Below are positions 27,716-36,302 of a DNA stretch of 64,000 nucleotides, one piece after another. The position numbers were made by a program, and so were the translations under genes. The stretch's first letter is position 1. Each line of letters opens with the position of its first letter. Source of the DNA: Adlercreutzia mucosicola DSM 19490. Its GTDB lineage: Bacteria; Actinomycetota; Coriobacteriia; Coriobacteriales; Eggerthellaceae. The notes beneath the pieces were generated by a model that worked only from the letters and a program-made list of their open reading frames with translations, did not search any database and was not told where the DNA came from. Location: the NCBI RefSeq assembly GCF_000422625.1, contig NZ_KE383895.1, forward strand, positions 304,968 to 368,967, read 5' to 3'.

Positions 27716-28330
27716 GTGGAGCTGAAGGAGTCGTTGAAGGAGCATCGGGGCCGTCTCGGCTTGTCCCAGGAAGAATTGGCGGAGCGCATTTTCGTGTCGC
27801 GCCAGACCATATCGAACTGGGAGACCGACCGAACCTATCCCGATGTGCAGAGCCTTCTGTTGCTAAGCGAGCTGTTCGAGACGTCCATCGACGAACTCGT
27901 GAAAGGAGACGTGGCAACTATGGAGAAGACCATCAAGGAAACTTGGAAGACGATGATGAATTGGGCGCTGGCGGCCTGGGGCTTGGTGGCCGTAGGATTC
28001 ATCTGCCTGATTGTGGGATTCCTGCTGCCGACGGGGCCCTCGTCGCTGGCGGCCAACTGCACCGAGGGCGAGGTGCTGGGTATCGTGCTGTTCGTGGCCT
28101 TCTGGATCATGGGCCTTATCGTTATCAACAAGGTAGAGATCATGAAGAAACAGAATGATCTGGTGACCTACCGGGAGATCGTCGCCTTCTCCAAGGGCGA
28201 GGAACCGGAGGCCGATGAGCAGGCGTTCAGCCGTCGCCATCCGGCGCTGTCCAACGGCCTGAAGCTGTCGGTGGGCGCGATTTCTGGTTTCGTGGTGGCG
28301 CTTGTCGTGATGAAGATGTTCCTGGCGTAA
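27716..28330 (+). CDS. XRE-type transcriptional regulator with membrane helices
   Basis: This 204-residue protein starts with a helix-turn-helix of the XRE/Cro type (residues 5-60; LGLSQEELAERIFVSRQTIS, then NWETDRTYPD). It continues with a hydrophobic pair near 85-110 and 122-140 (WALAAWGLVAVGFICLIVGF; GIVLFVAFWIMGLIVI), a polar loop, and a final helix near 185-203. A DNA-binding domain tethered to the membrane suggests sensing of membrane state or a partner protein. GTG 27716 follows AAAGGA. It is monocistronic. Two further regulators of the same general plan lie at 30826 and 32188. Confidence 0.85.
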   Translation: MELKESLKEHRGRLGLSQEELAERIFVSRQTISNWETDRTYPDVQSLLLLSELFETSIDELVKGDVATMEKTIKETWKTMMNWALAAWGLVAVGFICLIVGFLLPTGPSSLAANCTEGEVLGIVLFVAFWIMGLIVINKVEIMKKQNDLVTYREIVAFSKGEEPEADEQAFSRRHPALSNGLKLSVGAISGFVVALVVMKMFLA

Positions 28331-28342
28331 GCGATAAGTCGC

Positions 28343-28494
28343 TTTTTGGCTTGGAATCAACGATTTGGGGGACGATGGGCTTCCTTTTGCTGGGCTGGGT
28401 AATACGCCACCTGGGAAAACAGGGACTGTGGTATTACAGAAGGCCAGTGGAGGTGCCTTTTCATCCCCGAAACCGTCGATTCCAAGCCAGTTTT
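28343..28494. repeat. Intergenic palindromic element, GGCTTGGAATC type
   Basis: TTTTTGGCTTGGAATC at 28343-28358 mirrors GATTCCAAGCCAGTTTT ending near 28494. Pairing continues inward with a few mismatches (CGATTTGGGG with CCCCGAAACCG), and the centre holds a nested GTAATACgCCAC/GTGGTATTAC hairpin. A 66-codon open frame runs through it but follows the palindrome and is not believed. It may double as a terminator for the preceding gene. Confidence 0.65.
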
Positions 28495-28591
28495 CCGCAC
28501 CCAATGGTCAGTAAAGATGATTTGACCGATCAGCATTTGACGGAGCGGTAACGCTGCCGCTTTGCGGGCGCGGGAGGCCTCCGCGTGCCCC

Positions 28592-28597
28592 TATAGT
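28592..28597 (+). promoter_or_regulatory. Likely -10 box of the phasin-like gene
   Basis: TATAGT within CCCTATAGTG, 40 bp before the start codon of the following gene. Confidence 0.5.
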
Positions 28598-28636
28598 GAA
28601 AGGGCGCGAGTAGGAAGCTACGATAGGAGGCCGAAG

Positions 28637-29059
28637 ATGACTGCTCTCACTGATGGGTTCAAGGACGTGTTCCTGGCCGGTGTCGGCGCGATGGCACTGG
28701 GGGCGGAGAAGTCAAAGGAACTGGTGGATCAGCTGATCGCCAAGGGCGAGATCACCGTTGAGCAGGGCAAGGAGATTAACGCCGAGCTGACTCAGCGCGT
28801 GGGCGCGGCGGCCGATCAGGCGAAGGCCACGGCGCAGGCCGATGCGGCCGATTTTGCGACCACGCTGAAGCACGACATCCTGGAGGCCCAGATGGCCGTG
28901 ATGACGCCTGAGGAACGCGAGCAGTTCGCTGCCAAGGCGGCCGAAATCGCCGCTCGCGACAACGCTCCCAGCCCCGAGGCGATCTCTCAGGCTCCCAAGC
29001 CCGCAGACGCGGTCAAGGAAGAGGCCGATCCCTACTTCAATGGGATGGAAGGCAACTAG
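28637..29059 (+). CDS. Phasin-like small helical protein
   Basis: This 140-residue protein begins with an amphipathic stretch (FKDVFLAGVGAMALGAEKSK), followed by VDQLIAKGEITVEQGKEINA, then Ala/Glu/Gln-rich helix and an acidic Pro-containing tail. This is the pattern of PhaF/phasin-family proteins, which coat polyhydroxyalkanoate granules in other bacteria. No PHA synthase is visible nearby, so another coiled-coil or membrane-associated role is possible. ATG 28637 has a strong AGGAGG site; the in-frame upstream extension overlaps the promoter. Confidence 0.7.
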   Translation: MTALTDGFKDVFLAGVGAMALGAEKSKELVDQLIAKGEITVEQGKEINAELTQRVGAAADQAKATAQADAADFATTLKHDILEAQMAVMTPEEREQFAAKAAEIAARDNAPSPEAISQAPKPADAVKEEADPYFNGMEGN

Positions 29060-29090
29060 GCGGCGATACCGCTCTCTCTTAAGCTAAAGA

Positions 29091-29156
29091 GGACCCGCTT
29101 GATTGAACCGCCCCCTTTCCCTGTCTAGGAAATGGAGGCGGTGCATAGGCGGGTCC
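29091..29156 (+). terminator. Nested hairpin after the phasin-like gene
   Basis: GGACCCGC/GCGGGTCC (29091-29098 with 29149-29156) encloses a second stem (CCGCC with GGCGG, and TTTCC with GGAAA). TTGTCGTT follows. Probably a terminator or attenuator. Confidence 0.6.
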
Positions 29157-29263
29157 TTGTCGTTGGGGCGATCGCATGGCGGTCGGCTGATGCTGGCGGC
29201 AGGGTTCCGTGGCGCTTTGGCGGTCGTGGGCTGTCAGTCCCGTGGCAGGCGGGGCTTCCGTGG

Positions 29264-29269
29264 TACACT
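29264..29269 (+). promoter_or_regulatory. Likely -10 box of rlmB
   Basis: TACACT in GTGGTACACTGGG, 42 bp before the rlmB start. Confidence 0.45.
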
Positions 29270-29310
29270 GGGCAGTTGTTAAATGGCGACCGCGTAACGA
29301 AAGCGAGCTC

Positions 29311-30063
29311 ATGGCTGATTTCATCGAAGGTAAGCGTCCGGTAGTCGAGGCGCTGCGCACTCATGTGCCCCTGAAGTACATTCTCATGGCCGACAACCTC
29401 AGCGCCGGCGACGGTATTGTGCGCGACATCCAGCGCAAGGCAAAGAACCTGGATGTGCCCATCAAGAAGGTTTCGAAGAAGAAGCTGGACGAGATCTCCG
29501 AGCGCGGCAGCCACCAGGGCGTCATGGCTGAGGCCGCGCCCTTCGGCTACGTGAACGTGACCACCATTCTGGAGGCGGCGGAGAAGTCGGCGGCCGAGCA
29601 CAACGGCCGTGCCCTCATCGTGGTGCTCGACCACATCACCGACGCTGGGAACCTGGGCGCCATCGCGCGCTCGGCCGAGTCGGTGGGCGCGGCCGGCATC
29701 GTCATTCCCAACAAGCGCGCCGCCCGGGTGACGGCCGCCACCTACAAGAGCTCGGCTGGGGCCATCTCCCACATTCCCGTGACCCAGGTGGCCAATATCA
29801 CGAGCACGCTGGACCGCCTGAAGGAGGCGGGCTTCTGGGTAGCCGCCGCCACCGAGCACGCGAGCGACTACATTTGGAGCGCGAACCTGAAGGGCAAGAT
29901 CGTGCTTGTGATGGGCAACGAGGGCGAGGGCGTGTCGCGCCTGGTGCTGGAAAGCTGCGACTTCGGCGTGAAGCTGCCCCAGGTGGGCGAGATTTCCAGC
30001 TTGAACGTGGCCCAGGCATCCACCGCCTGCATGTACGAGTGGCTTAGGCAAAATTGGGCCTAG
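29311..30063 (+). CDS. rlmB: 23S rRNA (guanosine-2'-O-)-methyltransferase RlmB family
   Basis: This 250-residue SpoU/TrmH-class methyltransferase uses SAM to 2'-O-methylate rRNA (G2251 in E. coli numbering for RlmB). An N-terminal substrate-binding domain (GKRPVVEAL; SHQGVMAEAAPF) is followed by the knot motifs: LDHITDAGNLGAIARSAESV, VMGNEGEGVSRLVLESCD and PQVGEISSLNVAQAS. ATG 29311 opens the conserved IEGKRPV start; the longer upstream frame covers the promoter. A NYN-domain RNase gene follows 15 bp later, a pairing common in Gram-positives. Confidence 0.92.
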   Translation: MADFIEGKRPVVEALRTHVPLKYILMADNLSAGDGIVRDIQRKAKNLDVPIKKVSKKKLDEISERGSHQGVMAEAAPFGYVNVTTILEAAEKSAAEHNGRALIVVLDHITDAGNLGAIARSAESVGAAGIVIPNKRAARVTAATYKSSAGAISHIPVTQVANITSTLDRLKEAGFWVAAATEHASDYIWSANLKGKIVLVMGNEGEGVSRLVLESCDFGVKLPQVGEISSLNVAQASTACMYEWLRQNWA

Positions 30064-30078
30064 CTTGCAGGTGGGAAT

Positions 30079-30621
30079 GTGGCGAAGCAACGGAAGAAAC
30101 TGCTGATCGTCGATGGGTACAACGTGCTGCGGTCGGGCAGCCGGTACCGGTGGCAGCCGCGGGCCGACGAGGACTACACCGACGACTTCTTCAACACGGC
30201 GCGCGAGCGGCTCATCAACGACGTGGTGAACTTCGCGGGGCGCGACATGGGCGCCGTCATCGTGTTCGACGCGGGCGACAACGAGCTTTCCCAGGGAAGC
30301 CGCACCAAGGTGGGCGGCGTGGACGTGGTCTTCTCGCCGGCGGGGCAGTCGGCTGACAAGGTGATCGAGAAGCTGGCCTACGATGCCGGCAAGCGCGGTA
30401 TCGAGACCATGGTGGTCACGAGTGATGCGGCCATTCAGGACACGGTGTTCGGCGGTGGTGTGGACCGCATGAGCGCCGAGGGGTTCTCTCATGAGATGGG
30501 CGAGTACGACGAGGACGCGCGGCTCGACGACACCCCGAAGGTGGCCCCCAAGCGCACGGTGGCCGACCGCATTCCCTCCGATACCTTGGCGAAGCTGAAG
30601 GCGCTGCGCGACAAGAAGTAG
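30079..30621 (+). CDS. NYN-domain RNase, YacP/Rae1 family
   Basis: This 180-residue protein has the PIN/NYN fold signature: the acidic VDGYNVL near residue 10, VIVFDAGDNELSQG and VVTSDAAIQ (paired aspartates for metal). In Bacillus, Rae1 (YacP) is a ribosome-associated endoribonuclease that cuts mRNA in the A site, encoded next to the same methyltransferase as here. The start is GTG 30079, 15 bp after rlmB. The C-terminus is basic, suiting ribosome binding. Confidence 0.85.
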   Translation: MAKQRKKLLIVDGYNVLRSGSRYRWQPRADEDYTDDFFNTARERLINDVVNFAGRDMGAVIVFDAGDNELSQGSRTKVGGVDVVFSPAGQSADKVIEKLAYDAGKRGIETMVVTSDAAIQDTVFGGGVDRMSAEGFSHEMGEYDEDARLDDTPKVAPKRTVADRIPSDTLAKLKALRDKK

Positions 30622-30710
30622 ATGGCGGCCGGCCAGCATCGCGGTGCTCGGCGGTGGGCGCCTTCGGTGGTATTCGCGCAAGAGAGGGCAGTGTTTTCCC
30701 AGCTCAGGCA

Positions 30711-30734
30711 TTCCGCAACCAATAATTGCGGGAA
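30711..30734. promoter_or_regulatory. Dyad upstream of the second XRE regulator
   Basis: TTCCGCAA and TTGCGGGAA face each other around a short AT-rich centre, about 90 bp before the regulator start. It could be an operator. The remainder of 30622-30825 shows nothing more. Confidence 0.35.
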
Positions 30735-30825
30735 ATGACAACGGGAATTGGTCGCGCGGGCTGCGGCGTTTCGATAGGCTCGGAGGCAGTCGAGGAAGGC
30801 AAACGCAGAAGAAAGGGACCACACC

Positions 30826-31809
30826 ATGAACGTTGAGATTGCCGAGCGCCTGGCCGCGCGCCGCAAGCAGGCAGGGCTGTCCCAGGAGGCCCTGGCCGAA
30901 AAGCTGGGCGTATCGCGCCAGGCCGTTTCCAAGTGGGAGCGGTCGGAGTCGTCGCCCGACACCGACAACCTCATTGCCCTGGCGAAGCTGTACGGGGTGT
31001 CGCTGGACGAGCTGCTGTACGTGGACGACGCCATCGCCGACGATGTGGCCTTCGAGGCGGCCGACCGGGCCGCGGGCTGCCAGGGCGCGGCTGGCATGGC
31101 GGCTGGCGGGAGCGCGGCGGGCGCGGCTGCCGGCGATGCTGCCGCTGGCGGCGATGCTGCCGCTGGCGGCGCAGGCGAACCTGCGGCCAATATCCGCGAC
31201 AATGCGTCGTTCGGCCTCGACGGACTCAACTTCGAGAAGGAAGGCCGAGGGCACGTGCATGTGGGACCCGACGGCATTCGCGTGAACGACGGCAAGGATC
31301 ACGTGCTGGTGAGCTGGGCCGAAGGTGTGCACGTGCGCGACCGCCACGGTCAGGAAGTGCACGTGGGCTGGGACGGCGTGCGCGTGAACGCCACCGAGCC
31401 TGGGGCCGCCGACCGCATCTTCGAGCGCGCCTCCTTCGACGACATCGATTCCGACTTCGCCAAGCGGTGGATGAAGTTCCCCTTCTGGGGCATCGTGCTG
31501 GTAGCCTACCTGTTGCTCGGCCTGGTGAGCGGCGCGTGGTGGCAGGGGCTGTTCCTGCTGTTCCTCATTCCCGTGTACTACATTGTGGGCGCGGCCATCG
31601 TGTCGCGCCGCGTGGCGCCCATGCTCTGCGGCCTGTATCCCGTCGGAGCCACGGCGTGGTTCTTCTGGATGGCCTTCGTGGTGGGCCAGTGGCATCCCGC
31701 GTGGGTCATCTTCCTCACCATCCCACTTGCGGAGATGATCATCGTGAAAACCTCCGAGCGCTGGCACCGCCGCTGGAATCGCGAGGCCGTTGTCGAGGAG
31801 CTGTCTTAG
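30826..31809 (+). CDS. XRE regulator fused to membrane domain
   Basis: The 327-residue protein has an N-terminal XRE helix-turn-helix (residues 6-60; AGLSQEALAEKLGVSRQAVS, then KWERSESSPD) and an Ala/Gly-rich linker encoded by tandem DNA repeats (unit GATGCTGCCGCTGGCGGC, around 31136-31170). A Gly/His/Val-rich beta segment with repeated HVHVGPDGIRVN / HVGWDGVRVN units follows, then four hydrophobic helices and a charged tail. The HVxVGxDGxRVN repeats look like an intracellular beta-sheet sensor. Another membrane XRE regulator and a DUF4097 protein follow downstream, suggesting an envelope-stress circuit (inference). ATG 30826 has GAAAGGGA upstream. Confidence 0.85.
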   Translation: MNVEIAERLAARRKQAGLSQEALAEKLGVSRQAVSKWERSESSPDTDNLIALAKLYGVSLDELLYVDDAIADDVAFEAADRAAGCQGAAGMAAGGSAAGAAAGDAAAGGDAAAGGAGEPAANIRDNASFGLDGLNFEKEGRGHVHVGPDGIRVNDGKDHVLVSWAEGVHVRDRHGQEVHVGWDGVRVNATEPGAADRIFERASFDDIDSDFAKRWMKFPFWGIVLVAYLLLGLVSGAWWQGLFLLFLIPVYYIVGAAIVSRRVAPMLCGLYPVGATAWFFWMAFVVGQWHPAWVIFLTIPLAEMIIVKTSERWHRRWNREAVVEELS

Positions 31810-32187
31810 ACGCGTGCCGTGCCGACGGCTCGAAGAGACGACGTTGCGCCGAAGCCGACCGTCGCCCTTCCCAAACGGGCCGCTGTTGCTCCGAGCGAGT
31901 CTCCGCTGCCTCGAACGGGTTGTTGTCCCGCAGTCGGACGACACCGCCTTCCTTCAGCGCTTGGGCACCCCCGGTTCCTCGGAACGCGGGGGGCTTTTCT
32001 TTGGTATGCTGGTATCGTTGAGAAAGTGACTGGCATTTTCCCAGGTGGCATATGGGGCAACCGCTGGTTGTCGCGACAATGTTCCGCGGGATTTTGAAAT
32101 TGACCACAAAGGGTGCTGGTGCAACTTCCGGGGAAACCATAGGGTGAAAGGCGAGACGTGACAACACGCAGGACACGAAAGGGAACC
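31810..32187. other. Intergenic region between XRE genes
   Basis: This 378-bp gap contains a terminator (31968-32000) and a possible -10 TATGCT (32005-32010) for the next gene. The sequence 31820-31960 has no believable coding frame on either strand. Confidence 0.45.
31968..32000 (+). terminator. Rho-independent terminator
   Basis: CCCCC-GTTCC pairs with GGAAC-GGGGG (31968-31978 with 31981-31992, a small internal bulge), then CTTTTCTTT. Confidence 0.8.
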
Positions 32188-33120
32188 ATGATGAACGTGG
32201 AGATCGCCCAACGCCTTGCCGAGCTGCGCCGCGAGCGTGGTTTCTCCCAAGAAGGCTTGGCCGAGCAGCTGGGACTATCGCGCCAGGCCGTATCGAAATG
32301 GGAGCGGGCCGAGTCGGCGCCCGATATGGGGAACCTCATTGCCTTGGCCGACTTGTACGGCGTGACGCTCGACGAGCTGTTGCGCGTGAGCCCCGAAGTT
32401 GAGGAAGACGTGCGCTACGAGTCACAGGAGCGCGCCGAATCGGCCGAGAGCCAGGCGGCGGAAGCGGCCGAAGCGGCCCGCGCGGCGGCCGAGCGCGCCG
32501 AGACGGCAGCCGTGGCGGCCTCGGCGGCTGCCGAGAGCGATGGCGCCCAGAAGGTGGTCGTGGAGGTGAGCGCCCCGGCGCCGGGGGTCGGAGCGAGCGC
32601 GGGTGCCCGCGGGGTCGGTGCAGCCATGGGCGCTGGCTCGATGACCGGCGGTATGCCCGGGATTGCCGGTGCGCCTGCTGCGCCGCCTTATCCGCAGGCC
32701 GCTTCCCCTGGCGGACCGTCAGTGCCGGGCGGCATGCCGGGTGCGGCAATGCCCGGCTACGGCGCTCCGCAGGCTCCCGTGCCGCCAGTGGGGGCAGCAC
32801 CTTTCGGGGGCTCAGCCCCAATTCCCCCGGCGGCTGCGGTGCCCATTGCGCCGCCCGCGCCGCCCGCGCCGCCCCAACCGAAAGACCCGCTGCGCAGCTT
32901 TCCCTACCCGCTGCTGTGCGCTGTGCTCTTCTTGCTGGCCGGCTTCTGCTTCGGATGGTGGCATCCGGGCTGGATCATCTTCCTTACCATTCCGTTCTAC
33001 TACTGGATTGTGGGCACGCTGGAATCCGACCCCGCCTACCGCGAATGGGTCGTCGAGCGAGGGCGCGCGGCGCAGGATGCGGCCCGTGAAGACGCCTCGT
33101 CTGAGGGAGGTGCCCGATGA
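32188..33120 (+). CDS. XRE regulator with Ala/Pro linker and C-terminal membrane helices
   Basis: This 310-residue protein has an XRE domain at residues 7-62 (RGFSQEGLAEQLGLSRQAVS, KWERAESAPD) nearly matching the previous regulator, then an Ala/Glu helix, a long Ala/Gly/Pro linker and two C-terminal membrane helices (YPLLCAVLFLLAGFCFGWW; GWIIFLTIPFYYWIVG). Start ATG 32188 or 32191 (two adjacent Met codons) after AAAGGGA. Its stop overlaps the DUF4097 gene by 4 bp, so the pair is coupled and probably functions together. Confidence 0.85.
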   Translation: MMNVEIAQRLAELRRERGFSQEGLAEQLGLSRQAVSKWERAESAPDMGNLIALADLYGVTLDELLRVSPEVEEDVRYESQERAESAESQAAEAAEAARAAAERAETAAVAASAAAESDGAQKVVVEVSAPAPGVGASAGARGVGAAMGAGSMTGGMPGIAGAPAAPPYPQAASPGGPSVPGGMPGAAMPGYGAPQAPVPPVGAAPFGGSAPIPPAAAVPIAPPAPPAPPQPKDPLRSFPYPLLCAVLFLLAGFCFGWWHPGWIIFLTIPFYYWIVGTLESDPAYREWVVERGRAAQDAAREDASSEGGAR

Positions 33121-34073
33121 AGCTGGCGACGAGCACCTGGGTGAAGATCGCGCTCATCGGGCTTCTGTGCCTGGGTGTGTGCGGATGGCTCGGCGGCTGC
33201 GGGCGGGGTGTGTGGTTCGCGAGCTCGCCGCTGTGGCCCGGCGGTGTGCTGGGTTGTGCTGGCATCAACGCCGTAGATGGCGCGCTATCCAGCCTGGCCC
33301 AGCCTGGCAACTACGAAACCACTACCGAGGGAACCCGCTTCGAGGCGGATGCCTCCGAGGTGAGCACCATCGAGGTGAATTGGCTGGCTGGCTCGGGGCA
33401 GGTGCGGGTGGCGCCCGATAGCGAGACGGGCGGCAAGGTGATCGTGGAGGAGACGGTGCGCGGTGGCTCGTGCCCCGTGATGGTGTGCGAGGTCGAGGGC
33501 GGCATCCTGTCCGTTTCCTACATGGAGGGCCATGGCGGCCTGTCCGGATGCTCGCAGAGCTGGTTCGGCCAGAAGGACCTGACGGTCACGGTGCCCGCGT
33601 CCCTTGGCGAGAAGCTGGAGCTGTTCGGCTTGGAGGCGGCTTCGGGCCGCTATACCGTGGAGAATCTCAACTGTGGTGAGCTGGAGCTGGGCGTGGCCTC
33701 GGGCGAGGTGGATATGACGGGGCTTGCGGCCAAGCGCGCGGAGCTCAGCGTGGCGAGCGGTCGGGTGCACGTCCAGGGTGCCATCACCGAGAACATCGGC
33801 CTCGACCAGGCATCGGGCGACGTGAGTCTCTCGCTGCCCGACGCGGCGCCTGCGGAGGTGACGGGCAGCATGGCCTCGGGCTCGCTGACGTTGGAGCTGC
33901 CCGCCGACACGCAGCTGGCGGCCGAGGTCGACAAGACGAGCGGCAACTTCAACAACAACCTGGGCGACGGGGCGGCCGACGCGCCGGGTACCGGCGGCGA
34001 GGCCGGGGTGCCGACGTGTTCCCTCGACTTCGACATCTTAAGCGGCAGCTTTACGATTAACCCAGCTGAGTAA
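33117..34073 (+). CDS. DUF4097-type beta-repeat lipoprotein
   Basis: This 318-residue protein begins with a hydrophobic export signal and a lipobox-like LGGC (Cys28), followed by repeated short beta strands with the pattern LELGVASGEVDM, LSVASGRVHV and IGLDQASGDVSL, characteristic of DUF4097 right-handed beta-helix proteins. These often accompany membrane regulators and two-component systems of the cell envelope; no enzymatic activity is known. The ATGA overlap with the XRE regulator gene points to a regulator/surface-sensor pair. A terminator follows. Confidence 0.85.
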   Translation: MKLATSTWVKIALIGLLCLGVCGWLGGCGRGVWFASSPLWPGGVLGCAGINAVDGALSSLAQPGNYETTTEGTRFEADASEVSTIEVNWLAGSGQVRVAPDSETGGKVIVEETVRGGSCPVMVCEVEGGILSVSYMEGHGGLSGCSQSWFGQKDLTVTVPASLGEKLELFGLEAASGRYTVENLNCGELELGVASGEVDMTGLAAKRAELSVASGRVHVQGAITENIGLDQASGDVSLSLPDAAPAEVTGSMASGSLTLELPADTQLAAEVDKTSGNFNNNLGDGAADAPGTGGEAGVPTCSLDFDILSGSFTINPAE

Positions 34074-34089
34074 AGCTTCGTGGCATTCG

Positions 34090-34117
34090 GGCGCCGATGA
34101 GAGTCGGCGCCTTTTTT
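34090..34117 (+). terminator. Rho-independent terminator after the DUF4097 gene
   Basis: GGCGCCGA/TCGGCGCC (34090-34097 with 34104-34111) followed by six T. Confidence 0.92.
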
Positions 34118-34137
34118 GTGCGAGACGCGGCGTTCGC

Positions 34138-34411
34138 CAACTGGCCAAAATGAACCACTTCTCGTCGGATTTCGGATCAGAAAAGCGCCTCCTGAAGAAT
34201 CTCGCCTGGGAGAAGACAGTTTCATTGGGCGAAAAACTACGAGAAGTCCCTCAATTTGGTCAAACGTAGCACGTGCTTCCTGACGGATGGCCAAAACAGG
34301 GTACTTCTCGTAGGATTTTGCATCAAGGAGACATCTCTCGAAGAATATTACCTGGGGAAACTCTAGCCTTCCGTAGTAAAAGGTACGAGAAGTGCCCAGT
34401 TTTGGCCAAAT
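34138..34411. repeat. Tandem pair of TGGCCAAAA palindromic elements
   Basis: Two units of about 125-130 bp lie head to tail (34138-34268 and 34286-34411) in the gap between two convergent genes. Each starts with TGGCCAAAA, then ACTTCTCGT and GGATTT, and ends with the mirror ACGAGAAGT followed by a TTTGGyCAAA-type end. Their centres share GAAGAAT and CCTGGG but differ elsewhere. Each unit can fold into a long hairpin. No coding frame fits. The conserved arms with a diverged middle suggest a small non-autonomous repeat or structured RNA. Confidence 0.75.
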
Positions 34412-34416
34412 GCGGC

Positions 34417-34450
34417 GCGGGGCGCGCTTCTCTCCCGAAGCGCGCCCCGC
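34417..34450 (-). terminator. Large hairpin after the second HtrA gene
   Basis: A perfect 14-bp stem GCGGGGCGCGCTTC/GAAGCGCGCCCCGC (34417-34430 with 34437-34450) lies 50 bp beyond the protease stop. It has no strong T run on the minus strand, so it may act as mRNA end stabiliser. Confidence 0.65.
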
Positions 34451-34500
34451 TTGTTGATGGGCGGCAGGCGCGGTACCCGTCACATGTTTCGCGATGCGGC

Positions 34501-35913
<1,413 letters not shown>

Positions 35914-36090
35914 GATGGCTCCTTTTTGAAGGGGTCTGTCTTTTGCTGGAGCGCAGACTATCATGGCGAAACACGGAAGATTGGCCGCAGCAACCCCTCG
36001 TCATGCTCCCGACACGCAGATACACCAGCGGGAGTAGTCCGCAGGGATGAGGGGGCGCCGATGCCAGGGTGCGCCGATGGGGGGGGGCAC

Positions 36091-36152
36091 GCTGATGCCG
36101 GGCCGAGCCCATGCCGGGACGTGCCGATGCCGGGCCGAGCCCATGCCGGGAT
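36091..36152. repeat. Two tandem 30-bp direct repeats
   Basis: The 30-bp sequence starting GCTGATGCCGGGCCGAGCCC (36091-36120) recurs with two changes at 36123-36152. Further partial units lie upstream to about 36050. The gap 35914-36302 between the protease promoter and the MoxR gene contains this and two REP-like palindromes but no gene. Confidence 0.7.
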
Positions 36153-36155
36153 GCG

Positions 36156-36188
36156 CCCCGTAGGGACGGGCTTCAGCCCGCCCGCGCT
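36156..36188 (+). repeat. REP-like extragenic palindrome, copy 2
   Basis: CGTAGGGACGGGCTTCAGCC then CGCCCGCGC. It faces copy 3 (36233-36256) in opposite orientation, as in the paired REP units of other bacteria. Confidence 0.65.
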
Positions 36189-36232
36189 GGGGCCACGGGA
36201 GGTGGGGCATTGCCTGCGTACGCAGGGGGATA

Positions 36233-36256
36233 GAGCAGGCTGAAGCCGCTCCTACC
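36233..36256 (-). repeat. REP-like extragenic palindrome, copy 3 (inverted)
   Basis: On the minus strand reads GGTAGGAGCGGCTTCAGCCT GCTC-like, a shortened match to copy 2 in inverted orientation. Confidence 0.5.
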
Positions 36257-36302
36257 TCCCCTCTCGCCCGGGGACTCGCACGAGGATGGTGGGGCTTTGC
36301 CC

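Noticed and set aside
28351-28551. A 66-residue small protein
   Set aside because: The frame runs through an imperfect palindrome, has no ribosome site and no recognisable pattern.
29125-31944. A 939-codon open frame antisense to rlmB, the NYN RNase and an XRE gene
   Set aside because: It spans three well-supported genes and the gaps between them and shows no domain; a GC-bias shadow.
31739-32176. A minus-strand 145-residue gene between XRE genes
   Set aside because: It overlaps the end of a good gene and a terminator and shows no ribosome site or domain.
36091-36152. CRISPR array
   Set aside because: Only two units with a 2-bp gap between them; a simple tandem duplication.
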